From: Phytoactinopolyspora halotolerans
GTDB lineage: Bacteria > Actinomycetota > Actinomycetes > Jiangellales > Jiangellaceae
Assembly (NCBI RefSeq): GCF_010550675.1
Contig: NZ_JAAGOA010000009.1
Span: forward strand, 1-64,000
Length of the DNA: 64,000 nucleotides
Direction of reading: 5' to 3'
The notes beneath the pieces are model-generated. The model made no database searches. It was not told the origin of the DNA and was given only the letters and a program-made list of their open reading frames with translations. Position numbers and translations under genes: made by a program. Of this stretch, positions 1-7,493 are shown one piece after another. Positions within the stretch are counted from its first letter, which is position 1; the number at the start of each line of letters is the position of its first letter.

Positions 1-2528
1 GTGTCGGGGCGGTGGGCTTTCCAGCCGCCGTCGTGGCGTAGGCGGTGGTCGTGGCGGCATAGGCAGGCCAGGTTGCCCGCGACGGTGAGTCCGCCGAGGC
101 AGAATTCGTGTTCGTGGTCTTGGTCGGTGCGTACGGCGGGCATCCGGCAGGTCGGGTGCGTGCAGCAGCGGTCCCGGATCTGGATGTGTCGGCGCAGCCC
201 CGCCCCAGCGCGACGCCGACGCACCCCCGCGTCCCCGTCGGCACCGTCACCTGTACCGGCGCCATTGGCCGTGCCGATACCGGAACCCGCTCCGTTGCCG
301 GAACCCGCTCCGTTGCCGGAACCCGCTCCGTTGCCGGAACCCGCTCCGTTGCCGGAACCCGTACCGGTGCCGGACCCGGGACTCGTACCGGTGCCGGAAC
401 CGTTACTCGAACCCGTTTGGGTGCCGGTGGTGGTCTCCCCGGCGGTGGCATCGGTGTGTTGGCGGGCGAGGTCGGTGATGACCGCGGCCCAACGGGCACA
501 CTCCTGCACCGTGTGGGCAGGCTCATCCGCCGCCTGGCCGTCGGTGGTGGTGTGGATCAGGGTGGCCAGGCGGGCCAGCATCGAGATGGTGACATGCAGT
601 TCGAGGATGCCGCCGCGGCGGGCATCCCGACGCACCGCTTGCTCGTCGGGTGAGCGGGGCCGGGCGGTGGTGATCCCGGTCTGGATCAACTGTCCGTCGT
701 TGTTGCAGATGGCGAACCGCCACTGCGCGGAGTGCATTCGTGCGGCGATCTGGCGGGCGACGGCGGCGGGGATGAAGTCCCAGGCGGGTATCTCACCGGG
801 GTGCTCGTCCACACCGAGCAGGCTCGCCAACCCGATACGCAACTCCGGCACCGACCAACCACCCACACCAGGGCGCGACGATGACGCACCTGCACCATCC
901 GCATCAGCCGAGGCTGTGTTGTCGTCGGTGGGAGAGCTGGTCGCACCGCTACCGGGTGTATCGGTCTGGCCGGCAGGGCCGGTCGTGTCCGCGTCATCGT
1001 GAGGATCGCACGTGTTCGTGCTCGTGGTGCGAGCGCTGGAGGAATCATCCTTGCCGCCGCGCTGGCCGGAGTCACGACCTGCGCGGCCGCCGCCAGAGCC
1101 AGGACTACCGTCGCCGGCGCCAGGACCGTCGCCGGAGCCGTCGTCACCGGGGTTGTCGTCGTCGGGTGCGTCAGGCCCGCTACCGCCACCCGGAGCGTCG
1201 GAACCGCCGTCGCTGTCGTCGGGACCGGGGCTGTCGTCGGAACCGCCAGGGCCGTCGGTGTCGGAACCGCCGTGGCCGTGGTCGTCGTCGGTGCCGTTGT
1301 CGGGGTCGTTGCTGGGACGGTTGGAGCCGTTGCTGGTGGGGGAGCCATCGCCGCTGGGACGGTCGGTTCCGCCGCTGGTGTTGGTGTCGGCGGTGTTGCT
1401 GGTGGTGGTGTCGTCGGTGAAGGGGTGGTTGAGGATGTGGGTGATGATCTGGTCTTCGTCGAGATCTTCCAGACTCCCGTCGAGCATGCCCAGGAACAGA
1501 TCGACCCGGATGTGGTCGATCTTGCGGGTATCACCGGCCTTCTTACACGCCCGCGCCAACACATCGATACGCTCACACGCGGCGGCGGCCCGATCGATGG
1601 GCAGATCGTAGCCGGCCACGTTCGCGCTACCGTCAGGGTTACGCGAACCCACCACCCGCCGACCCCGGATCGCTTTGCGGTACTTCTTCTCCGCGAACTC
1701 CGGATCGATCGCGATCGCGGCCTTCTTGATCGCATCGATCAACTCCGCCACCGTCATCCCCGGCGCGTCGGGGAGCAGGAAGGCACAGATGTAACCGGCC
1801 TGATCATCATCGAGGCCGTCGGTCCAGGACACGAACGCCTGCGCCCGGGGCTCGTCCAACACCCCGGCCAGCATCGCCTGACCCAGCATCGGCAGCCGGT
1901 GATGGATGTCGTAGGCGAAACCGAACACCCGCCCGGCGCGTGAACGTGACCACACCAACGCCGCGCGGGCCTCCTCCGGGGCAAACTCCCCCGGCACCTG
2001 TACCCGCTGCACCGTGTCCGCCGAACCAGGCACCCGCATCCCCGTCTCCAACAGACACAGCAGGAACAACGCCCGATCCCGGGTGGCCTGGCGATAGGCC
2101 GCCTTCATCACCTCGACCGTGTCACGACCGGACACCCCCGCGATCGGGATGCCCTCCAACACCGCCAGCAGATCCGCACCCGCCGGCACCGCATCCAAAC
2201 CCTGCGGAACCGGCCACGGCCCACCACCACCGACCTCCTCACCACCGCCGCCGTTGCCGGACTGGGTGTGGTCGCGGCGGCGGGACGCGGCATCACCACC
2301 ACGCCGCACCGGCACATCACCACCACGCCCGCCGTCGTCACCGTGGGACTCGTCGTCGCCGCTGCGGCGGGACTCGCCGTCGCGGCGCTGACTGTCGCCG
2401 GGACGTGTGTCGTGGTGGGCACGCTCGTCGCCGCTACCGCGGGGCACGCCGTCGTCGTGGACAGCATCGTCGTGGACAGCGTCACCGGGAACGGCGTCGT
2501 CGTCGCTGGGATGGGAATGAACGGACAT
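1..2528 (-). CDS. DUF222 / HNH endonuclease domain protein (13E12-type), 3' end off the window
   Basis: At least 842 residues, open without a stop from the ATG at 2528 to the left edge, so the C-terminus is missing. The N-terminal ~110 residues are Asp/Ser/Gly-rich. A DUF222-like helical part follows, then a long low-complexity linker rich in Gly, Ser, Asp, Asn and Thr, a second conserved block, a run of SGNGAG repeats, and an HNH module near the left edge. The HNH module reads RDRCCTHPTCRMPA, then TDQDHE, then NLACLCRHDHRLRHDGGW, which gives the Cys pairs and the DH and H residues expected of the zinc/HNH fold. Such proteins are multicopy in actinobacteria, and their nuclease role is inferred from the domain. 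The overall order is normal for the family but the linker is exceptionally long. The opposite strand is also open because of GC bias. A LexA-like box lies in its probable promoter. Confidence 0.88.
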   Translation of the reverse strand, partial: MSVHSHPSDDDAVPGDAVHDDAVHDDGVPRGSGDERAHHDTRPGDSQRRDGESRRSGDDESHGDDGGRGGDVPVRRGGDAASRRRDHTQSGNGGGGEEVGGGGPWPVPQGLDAVPAGADLLAVLEGIPIAGVSGRDTVEVMKAAYRQATRDRALFLLCLLETGMRVPGSADTVQRVQVPGEFAPEEARAALVWSRSRAGRVFGFAYDIHHRLPMLGQAMLAGVLDEPRAQAFVSWTDGLDDDQAGYICAFLLPDAPGMTVAELIDAIKKAAIAIDPEFAEKKYRKAIRGRRVVGSRNPDGSANVAGYDLPIDRAAAACERIDVLARACKKAGDTRKIDHIRVDLFLGMLDGSLEDLDEDQIITHILNHPFTDDTTTSNTADTNTSGGTDRPSGDGSPTSNGSNRPSNDPDNGTDDDHGHGGSDTDGPGGSDDSPGPDDSDGGSDAPGGGSGPDAPDDDNPGDDGSGDGPGAGDGSPGSGGGRAGRDSGQRGGKDDSSSARTTSTNTCDPHDDADTTGPAGQTDTPGSGATSSPTDDNTASADADGAGASSSRPGVGGWSVPELRIGLASLLGVDEHPGEIPAWDFIPAAVARQIAARMHSAQWRFAICNNDGQLIQTGITTARPRSPDEQAVRRDARRGGILELHVTISMLARLATLIHTTTDGQAADEPAHTVQECARWAAVITDLARQHTDATAGETTTGTQTGSSNGSGTGTSPGSGTGTGSGNGAGSGNGAGSGNGAGSGNGAGSGIGTANGAGTGDGADGDAGVRRRRAGAGLRRHIQIRDRCCTHPTCRMPAVRTDQDHEHEFCLGGLTVAGNLACLCRHDHRLRHDGGWKAHRPD
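283..354. repeat. 18-bp tandem repeat, four perfect copies, inside the HNH gene
   Basis: Plus-strand unit GAACCCGCTCCGTTGCCG starts at 283, 301, 319 and 337, followed by degenerate copies to about 410. Read on the minus strand it encodes the hexapeptide SGNGAG, so copy-number changes keep the frame and would only alter the length of the linker before the HNH domain. Perfect identity suggests recent slippage or expansion. Confidence 0.9.
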
Positions 2529-2662
2529 GGCGGCCGGCCTCCAAAAGGCACAACGGTCAACGGACCGGGCCGGCCACACCCGCCGAACCCACACCAACCA
2601 CCACAGAACTCAACACACCGAGCGGAAACCAGAAACAACACCGCTCCAACACCGATAAACCC

Positions 2663-2691
2663 ACCCTACATCGAACAAGCGTACGACGCAA
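2663..2691 (-). promoter_or_regulatory. Putative sigma-70 promoter with LexA-like box for the HNH gene
   Basis: On the minus strand TTGCGT (2691-2686) and TAGGGT (2668-2663) are 17 bp apart, a good -35/-10 pair. The spacer contains the sequence that reads CGAACAAGCGTACG on the plus strand (2672-2685), one base from the gram-positive LexA motif CGAAC-N4-GTTCG. The start codon is 135 nt downstream of the -10. Several 13E12/DUF222 genes of Mycobacterium tuberculosis are known to be SOS-controlled, which supports the reading; the site itself is inferred. Confidence 0.45.
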
Positions 2692-2741
2692 GGTCGATTG
2701 GCGATCACCTGGTAGCGCCACACGCCTCCGATAAACGCAAA

Positions 2742-2785
2742 GACCGGCCCTGCAGCTCAGGGGGAACAGAGTTGCAGGACCGGCC
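2742..2785 (-). terminator. Stem-loop terminator after the fadAB operon
   Basis: A 13-bp stem (2742-2754 with 2773-2785, two G-U pairs on the minus-strand transcript) encloses an 18-nt loop and is followed by TCTTTG. It lies just past the fadB stop and before the HNH promoter. The rest of the 289-bp gap shows no gene. Confidence 0.55.
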
Positions 2786-2817
2786 AAGCGCGCCACGTCC
2801 GCGCGACGACGGTGCGC

Positions 2818-4938
2818 TTATGCGGACGCCGGAAGGCTGGCCACGCCCGGCGACAGGAACCGCCGACCGGTCACCCTCTCAGCGATGCCCGTGCGATCGA
2901 GATATGGGGTCGCTCCACCCAAATGGAACGGCCAGCCTGCGCCCAGAATCATGCACAGATCGATGTCCTGGGGTTCTGCGACCACACCCTCATCAAGCAT
3001 CAGGCGGATCTCCTCCGCGACCGCCGAGAGGACGGTATCCACCACCTGTTCCTCGGACAGCGCGGTGTCGCCCTGCTGGATGAGGGCGGCGGTGTCCTCG
3101 TCGAGGTAGGGCTTGCCCTTCTCATCCCAGGACCAGATACCGGGCTTACCTGCCTCGACCAGTCGCTGCAGGTTCGCCGACAAGGGGAAACGCTCGGGGA
3201 ACTCCGCATTGAGCGATTCGAGCACGTGCAGTGCCACAGCCGGCCCGACGAGTTGCAGCAGGACGAACGGCGACATCGGCAGTCCCAGCCTCAACAGCGC
3301 GTTGTCGGCGACCTGGACCGGCGTGCCAGCATCGGTGGCCTTGAAGACCTCGGCCATCACCCGGAGCAGAATCCGGTTCACCACGAACGCGGGTGCGTCC
3401 TTGACCAGCACCGCGGACTTCTTGAGCGTCTTGGCCGTCGCGAAGGCCGTGGCCAGGGTCGCGTCGTCGGTGTGTTCACCACGGACCACCTCAAGCAGCG
3501 GAAGCACCGCGACCGGATTGAAGAAGTGGAAGCCGACGACGCGCTCCGGAGCCTTCAGCACCGACGACATCTCGGTAACAGAGAGCGACGACGTGTTGGT
3601 CGCCAGGATGCATTCCGCCGAGACGACCGATTCCAGCTCGCTGAGAACCTGCTTCTTCACCTCCATCTCCTCGAACACCGCCTCGATGACGAAGTCGGCG
3701 TCGGCGAAGACGGCGTTGTCCGTTGACCCGCTGACCAGCGCCTTGTACCGGTTGGCCTGGTCGGGCGAGATCCGGCCCTTGCTGAGCAGCTTGTCGACCT
3801 CGCCATGCACGTAGCCGACGCCGCGATCCACACGCTCCTGATCCAGATCGGTCATCACGACCGGCACCTCGAGCCGGCGCAGGAAGAGCAGCGCCAGTTG
3901 GCTGGCCATCAACCCGGCGCCTACTACGCCGACCTTGGTCACCGGTCGCGCCAGCTCCTTGTCCGGTGCGCCGGCCGGCCGCTTCGCCCGGCGCTGCACG
4001 AGATCGAACGCATACAGCCCGGCACGAAGCTCCTCGGACATCACCAGATCGGCGAGCGCCTCGTCCTCGGCGGCGAATCCTTCAGCCCTGCTGCTGGTGC
4101 GAGCGGCCGAGATCAGCTCCAGCGCACGGTACGGGGCCGGCGCGGCGCCGTGGACCTTGCCGTCAGCGATGGCGCGGCCGCGCGCCACAGCGGCCTCCCA
4201 CACCTCCTCGGTGCGGTCGATGGCGGGGCGGTCGACACTGATATCGCCGCGAACCACCTGGGCGATCCAGGTCAGCGACTGCTCGATGAAGTCGGCGGCG
4301 TCCAGCGTGACGTCCGCCATGCCCAGCCCTTCCAGCTGACCGCCGGAGAGCATCTTGTTCTGGTTGAGCGGGTTCTCGATGATGACCTTGACGGCGGTCT
4401 CGGGGCCGGCGATGTTCGGCAGCAGCCATGCGCCACCCCAGCCAGGGATCAATCCCAGGAAGACCTCGGGCAGCGCCAGCCCTTGCGCCGCCCGGCTGAC
4501 GGACCGGTAGGTGCAGTTCAGCGCAACCTCGAGCCCGCCTCCCAGGGCCATGCCGTTGATCAGTCCGAACGTCGGCACCGGCCCGTCCCCGAGCTTGCCG
4601 AGCACGCGGTGTCCGAGCCGGGCGACTTCGACGCCTTGTTCCCGCTTCGTCAGCAGCGCCATCGCCTTCAGGTCCGCGCCGGCGGCCAGAATGAAGGGCT
4701 TGCCGGTAACGGCGACGGCGACGACGCCGGGCTCGGCATAGGCGGTGTCGATCGCCCGCTCGAGGCCACGGAGCGTCGCCGGGCCCAGGGTGTTCGGCTT
4801 GTTGTGGTCCAGCCCGTTGTCGAGCGTGATCAGGGCGGCCTTGCCCGCGTTCAGTGGAAGCTCGAGGAAGCGCACATGTGCGTGGCTGACCACCTCGTCC
4901 GGGAAGGAGAGCTCGGCGCCGGTCTCTGTGGCGGTCAT
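2818..4938 (-). CDS. fadB: Fatty-acid oxidation complex alpha subunit (enoyl-CoA hydratase / 3-hydroxyacyl-CoA dehydrogenase)
   Basis: 706 residues, the usual FadB/FadJ size. The N-terminal crotonase domain shows LINGMALGGGLEVALNC and LPEVFLGLIPGWGG, each carrying one of the two hydratase glutamates. The central NAD-binding domain begins KVGVVGAGLMASQLAL (Rossmann glycines) and carries FHFFNPVAVLPLLEVV of 3-hydroxyacyl-CoA dehydrogenases, followed by the C-terminal dehydrogenase domain. It performs the hydration and second oxidation steps of cytoplasmic beta-oxidation. The ATG at 4938 shares one base with the stop of the upstream thiolase (TGATG), so the two are translationally coupled. The reading frame extends further upstream, but only inside the thiolase gene, which rules out an earlier start. 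Confidence 0.95.
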   Translation of the reverse strand: MTATETGAELSFPDEVVSHAHVRFLELPLNAGKAALITLDNGLDHNKPNTLGPATLRGLERAIDTAYAEPGVVAVAVTGKPFILAAGADLKAMALLTKREQGVEVARLGHRVLGKLGDGPVPTFGLINGMALGGGLEVALNCTYRSVSRAAQGLALPEVFLGLIPGWGGAWLLPNIAGPETAVKVIIENPLNQNKMLSGGQLEGLGMADVTLDAADFIEQSLTWIAQVVRGDISVDRPAIDRTEEVWEAAVARGRAIADGKVHGAAPAPYRALELISAARTSSRAEGFAAEDEALADLVMSEELRAGLYAFDLVQRRAKRPAGAPDKELARPVTKVGVVGAGLMASQLALLFLRRLEVPVVMTDLDQERVDRGVGYVHGEVDKLLSKGRISPDQANRYKALVSGSTDNAVFADADFVIEAVFEEMEVKKQVLSELESVVSAECILATNTSSLSVTEMSSVLKAPERVVGFHFFNPVAVLPLLEVVRGEHTDDATLATAFATAKTLKKSAVLVKDAPAFVVNRILLRVMAEVFKATDAGTPVQVADNALLRLGLPMSPFVLLQLVGPAVALHVLESLNAEFPERFPLSANLQRLVEAGKPGIWSWDEKGKPYLDEDTAALIQQGDTALSEEQVVDTVLSAVAEEIRLMLDEGVVAEPQDIDLCMILGAGWPFHLGGATPYLDRTGIAERVTGRRFLSPGVASLPASA

Positions 4939-6203
4939 CAGGCGACGTCCTCCTTGGATGTGTCGGATGGGTTGGCTGCGCGCTGCTGCCCGGAGGCTTG
5001 CTGGTTGGCGGCGTGGTGCGGGTTCTCCCAGACGACGGTCCCGCCCATGCCGAGCCCGACGCACAGCGTGGTAATGCCGTACCGGACGTCCGGGCGGTCC
5101 TCGAACTCCCGGGCCAGCTGGTTCATCAACCGGACGCCCGAGGAGGCGAGCGGATGGCCGACGGCGATGGCACCGCCGTAGGGGTTCACCCGTGGATCAT
5201 CGTCGGAGATGCCGAAATGGTCGAGGAACGCGAGAACTTGGACGGCGAACGCCTCGTTGATCTCGATCAGACCGATGTCGTCCATGCTCAGTCCGGCCTG
5301 ACGCAGCGCACGCTCGGTGGCCGGGATAGGCCCGACGCCCATCACCTCCGGCTCGACGCCGGTGAACGCGTACGACACCAGCAGCATCTTCGGGGTGAGT
5401 CCAAGCTCGGCCGCCGTATCGGTGCCGGTGAGCAGAGCCGCCGTGGCGCCGTCGTTGAGTCCGGCCGCGTTGCCGGCGGTGACCCGCCCGTGCGGCCGGA
5501 ACGGCGTGCGGAGCCCGGCCAGGCCCTCGACCGTGGTGTCCGGGCGCGGTGGCTCGTCGGCCGTGGCAAGCCCCCATCCCTCCTCCTGGCTCCGAGTGGC
5601 GACCGGCACCAGGTCGGGCTGGATCTTGCCGTCGGCGTAGGCCTTGGCGAGCTTGGCCTGGCTGGCGGCGGCGTAGGCGTCGGCCCGCTCCTTGGTCAGG
5701 TGCGGGAACCGATCGTGCAGGTTCTCCGCCGTGTTCCCCATGACGAGCGCCGACGGGTCGACGAGCTTCTCGGAGAGGAACCGCGGGTTAGGGTCGATGC
5801 CCTCACCCATCGGGTGCCGTCCCATGTGCTCGACGCCACCCGCGATGACGGCGTCGTACGCGCCGAAGGCGATGCCGCTGGCCGCCGTCGTCACCGCGGT
5901 CATGGCTCCGGCGCACATGCGATCGATCGCGTAACCCGGCACCGACCGGGGGAGTCCGGCCAGCAGTGCGGCGGTGCGTCCGATGGTCAGGCCTTGATCG
6001 CCGATCTGGTTCGTGGCGGCGATCGCGACGTCACCGATACGTTCCGGCGGGAGCGACGGGTGGCGCCGCAGCAGCTCCCGGATGCAATTGACGACGAGAT
6101 CATCGGCGCGGGTCTCGGCGTACATGCCGCCCGCTTTTCCGAACGGAGTGCGGACACCGTCGATGAACGCGGCGTCACGAAGGTGCCTGGTGGACGGGGA
6201 CAC
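4938..6203 (-). CDS. fadA: Acetyl-CoA acyltransferase (3-ketoacyl-CoA thiolase)
   Basis: 421 residues. Thiolase signature residues are present: nucleophilic Cys97 in RMCAGAMTAV, NEAFA at 316-320, His350 in GGAIAVGHPLASSG and Cys381 in TLCVGLGMGG. It cleaves 3-ketoacyl-CoA to acetyl-CoA and a shortened acyl-CoA and forms the multienzyme pair with the downstream fadB. The GTG start at 6203 is chosen because AGGAGG sits five bases upstream (6208-6213 on the plus strand) and the conserved domain begins ten residues in; the frame stays open to 6587 without homology. Transcription probably starts inside or near the palindromic element at 6251-6438, whose nearer operator-like site lies 50 bp before the start codon. 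Confidence 0.95.
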   Translation of the reverse strand: MSPSTRHLRDAAFIDGVRTPFGKAGGMYAETRADDLVVNCIRELLRRHPSLPPERIGDVAIAATNQIGDQGLTIGRTAALLAGLPRSVPGYAIDRMCAGAMTAVTTAASGIAFGAYDAVIAGGVEHMGRHPMGEGIDPNPRFLSEKLVDPSALVMGNTAENLHDRFPHLTKERADAYAAASQAKLAKAYADGKIQPDLVPVATRSQEEGWGLATADEPPRPDTTVEGLAGLRTPFRPHGRVTAGNAAGLNDGATAALLTGTDTAAELGLTPKMLLVSYAFTGVEPEVMGVGPIPATERALRQAGLSMDDIGLIEINEAFAVQVLAFLDHFGISDDDPRVNPYGGAIAVGHPLASSGVRLMNQLAREFEDRPDVRYGITTLCVGLGMGGTVVWENPHHAANQQASGQQRAANPSDTSKEDVA

Positions 6204-6253
6204 GAAACCTCCTGCAAGGCCAGACGGCAGTGGCTGTGGGAGCCATGCTACTC

Positions 6254-6271
6254 GCGAGTAACAATACTCGC
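6254..6271. promoter_or_regulatory. Operator-like inverted repeat GCGAGTA-N4-TACTCGC (site 1, fadA-proximal)
   Basis: Perfect 7-bp inverted repeat around ACAA. It overlaps a second palindrome, TACTCGCGAGTA at 6249-6260, so the site is extended on the left by another half-site. The size and symmetry fit a TetR-type repressor of fatty-acid degradation genes; no regulator gene lies nearby, so the factor is unknown. Confidence 0.55.
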
Positions 6272-6417
6272 CATTGGGGTGTGTCGTTCCGCGGGGAGGA
6301 CGGATCTCCGTTCTCGCCCAGCGGCTCGTCGTCGCTGGCGCTCCTCCCACGCCGATGCCCCGCCACGCCATGAACGAAGATCCGTCCTCCCCGCTCGGGG
6401 GTCTGTCCGCCGCGGTG

Positions 6418-6435
6418 GCGAGTATCGGTACTCGC
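6418..6435. promoter_or_regulatory. Operator-like inverted repeat GCGAGTA-N4-TACTCGC (site 2)
   Basis: Same arms as site 1 around TCGG, with the extra half-site (GAG at 6436-6438) on the right, so it is the mirror image of site 1. Spacing between the two site centres is 164 bp. It lies 13 bp past the stop of the AlkD-like gene. Confidence 0.5.
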
Positions 6436-6450
6436 GAGGGCATCGCGGGG

Positions 6451-7185
6451 TCAGGTTGAGGAGGAAGTGGGGCTCGTGGCGGGGCTGGTGAGGATGTTGC
6501 GCAGGGCCTCGCGCCGAGACAGCGGGGACAGCTGTTCGCGGTGGATGGACACGAACGTCCGTACCCAGGCAGGATCCTGCTTGGCATACTGACGCAGCGC
6601 CCATCCTATGCCCTTGCGGAGAAAGAAATCGGGGTCGTCGATGTTGGCGAGGACGCACTCCCGGAGCAGCTCGACGTCGGTGTCTTCGCCCGCTCCGACC
6701 TGACAGATGACGGAACTCCGCCGTCGCCATCGGTCAGAATCGCGGGACCAGGTCCGTACCAGCGGCGCCGTCGCCGTCGGATCCGCCCGGAGCACGCCGC
6801 CGACGAGCCGGATCGCGACCTCGTCGACATGGTCCCACCACGCACCCACGACGATCAGGTGGTCGTAGAGGGGGAGCGACGCCGGGTCTCGCGCCCAATC
6901 CAGGTACGGACGGGCCTGGGCGAGATCCGTCGCCGCATAACGTTCCTCGCGGAAGCGTGCCTCGTCCCACAGCTCACGGATCACCGACTCCCAGGTCTCC
7001 CTGTCCGGTAACAGATGAGAACGGAAGACCTGCCGCAACGCTCGCACCCGGGCCGGTTTCTGCACTCCAAGAAACGGCATGTCGGACTTCATGTACGCAC
7101 GCATGGGCTCCGCCTTGACCGGGTCGGCGGCGGCGTGCAGCGCGTCACGGATCTCGATCACCAAACGTCCGTCCTCACGGCTCAC
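6451..7185 (-). CDS. DNA alkylation repair protein (AlkD-like, HEAT-repeat glycosylase family)
   Basis: 244 residues, typical for AlkD. Family sequence features are MRAYMKSDMPFLGVQKPARV near the N-terminus, WESVIRELWDEARFREERYAA, LPLYDHLIVVGAWWDHVDEVA with the WWD segment that forms part of the DNA groove, and FFLRKGIGWALRQYAKQDPAWVR. These proteins excise positively charged alkylated bases (N3- and N7-alkyl purines) without flipping them. The gene is single, between the fadA upstream element and a plus-strand oxidoreductase. The stop is only 13 bp from the 188-bp palindrome, which may serve as its terminator. The start at 7185 has no strong ribosome site, but the conserved region begins close to it. 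Confidence 0.88.
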   Translation of the reverse strand: MSREDGRLVIEIRDALHAAADPVKAEPMRAYMKSDMPFLGVQKPARVRALRQVFRSHLLPDRETWESVIRELWDEARFREERYAATDLAQARPYLDWARDPASLPLYDHLIVVGAWWDHVDEVAIRLVGGVLRADPTATAPLVRTWSRDSDRWRRRSSVICQVGAGEDTDVELLRECVLANIDDPDFFLRKGIGWALRQYAKQDPAWVRTFVSIHREQLSPLSRREALRNILTSPATSPTSSST

Positions 7186-7493
7186 GGCGACAACACTAGA
7201 TCGTCCGGCACGCAGTCCGCGCCCGGGTCGGACTCATCGGGCGAGGCGAATGCCCCCCCCGGGCGAACTGAGGGCGAACCAAGAGCGAACCCGGGCGAAC
7301 CGAGGGGGCGAACCCGACGCGAGTCTCGATGTGGGACCGGATGCGGAGCCCCACGCGAGGCCGGATGCAGAGCGTGACGCTGACCCGGGGAGACCGGCGT
7401 GCACCGTTGCGGGCTTCGGGGCGGTACTTTGGCTCGAGTGAGCAGCGTGTCCTGCTCAAGATCGTCTCGGGGAGCGATAGGCTGGCGATCTCC
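7186..7493. other. Intergenic region with degenerate GGGCGAAC repeats
   Basis: 308 bp between the divergent AlkD-like and FAD oxidoreductase genes. At 7259-7320 the octamer GGGCGAAC or close variants occur five times at irregular short spacing, followed by two ACGCGAG(T/G)C copies and GGATGCGGAG/GGATGCAGAG. No RNA or small gene could be supported. Promoters of both neighbours must lie here but I could not assign them. Confidence 0.5.

Larger units (their letters stand above)
6251..6438. repeat. 188-bp imperfect palindrome upstream of fadA, MITE-like or regulatory
   Basis: The two ends are inverted copies: 6251-6272 matches the complement of 6417-6438 at 20 of 22 bases, and 6291-6313 matches the complement of 6372-6394 at 22 of 23. 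Between these arm pairs lie about 20 unmatched bases on each side, and the centre (6314-6371) is a 58-nt loop. Each end carries the same operator-like site, annotated separately. It fills the gap between the alkD-like gene (stop at 6451) and fadA. No coding capacity and no flanking target duplication is obvious. It may be a miniature inverted-repeat element, a terminator for the DNA repair gene, or a looped operator region. Confidence 0.75.

Noticed and set aside
1-1002. Long plus-strand open frame rich in PEPAPLPEP repeats
   Set aside because: It is the antisense of the DUF222/HNH gene; the repeated peptide is only the complement of the 18-bp SGNGAG repeat, and the minus strand has clear HNH residues.
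3805-6491. Two long plus-strand frames (458 and 497 codons) opposite fadB and fadA
   Set aside because: No domain or ribosome site; produced by GC-rich third positions of the real minus-strand genes.
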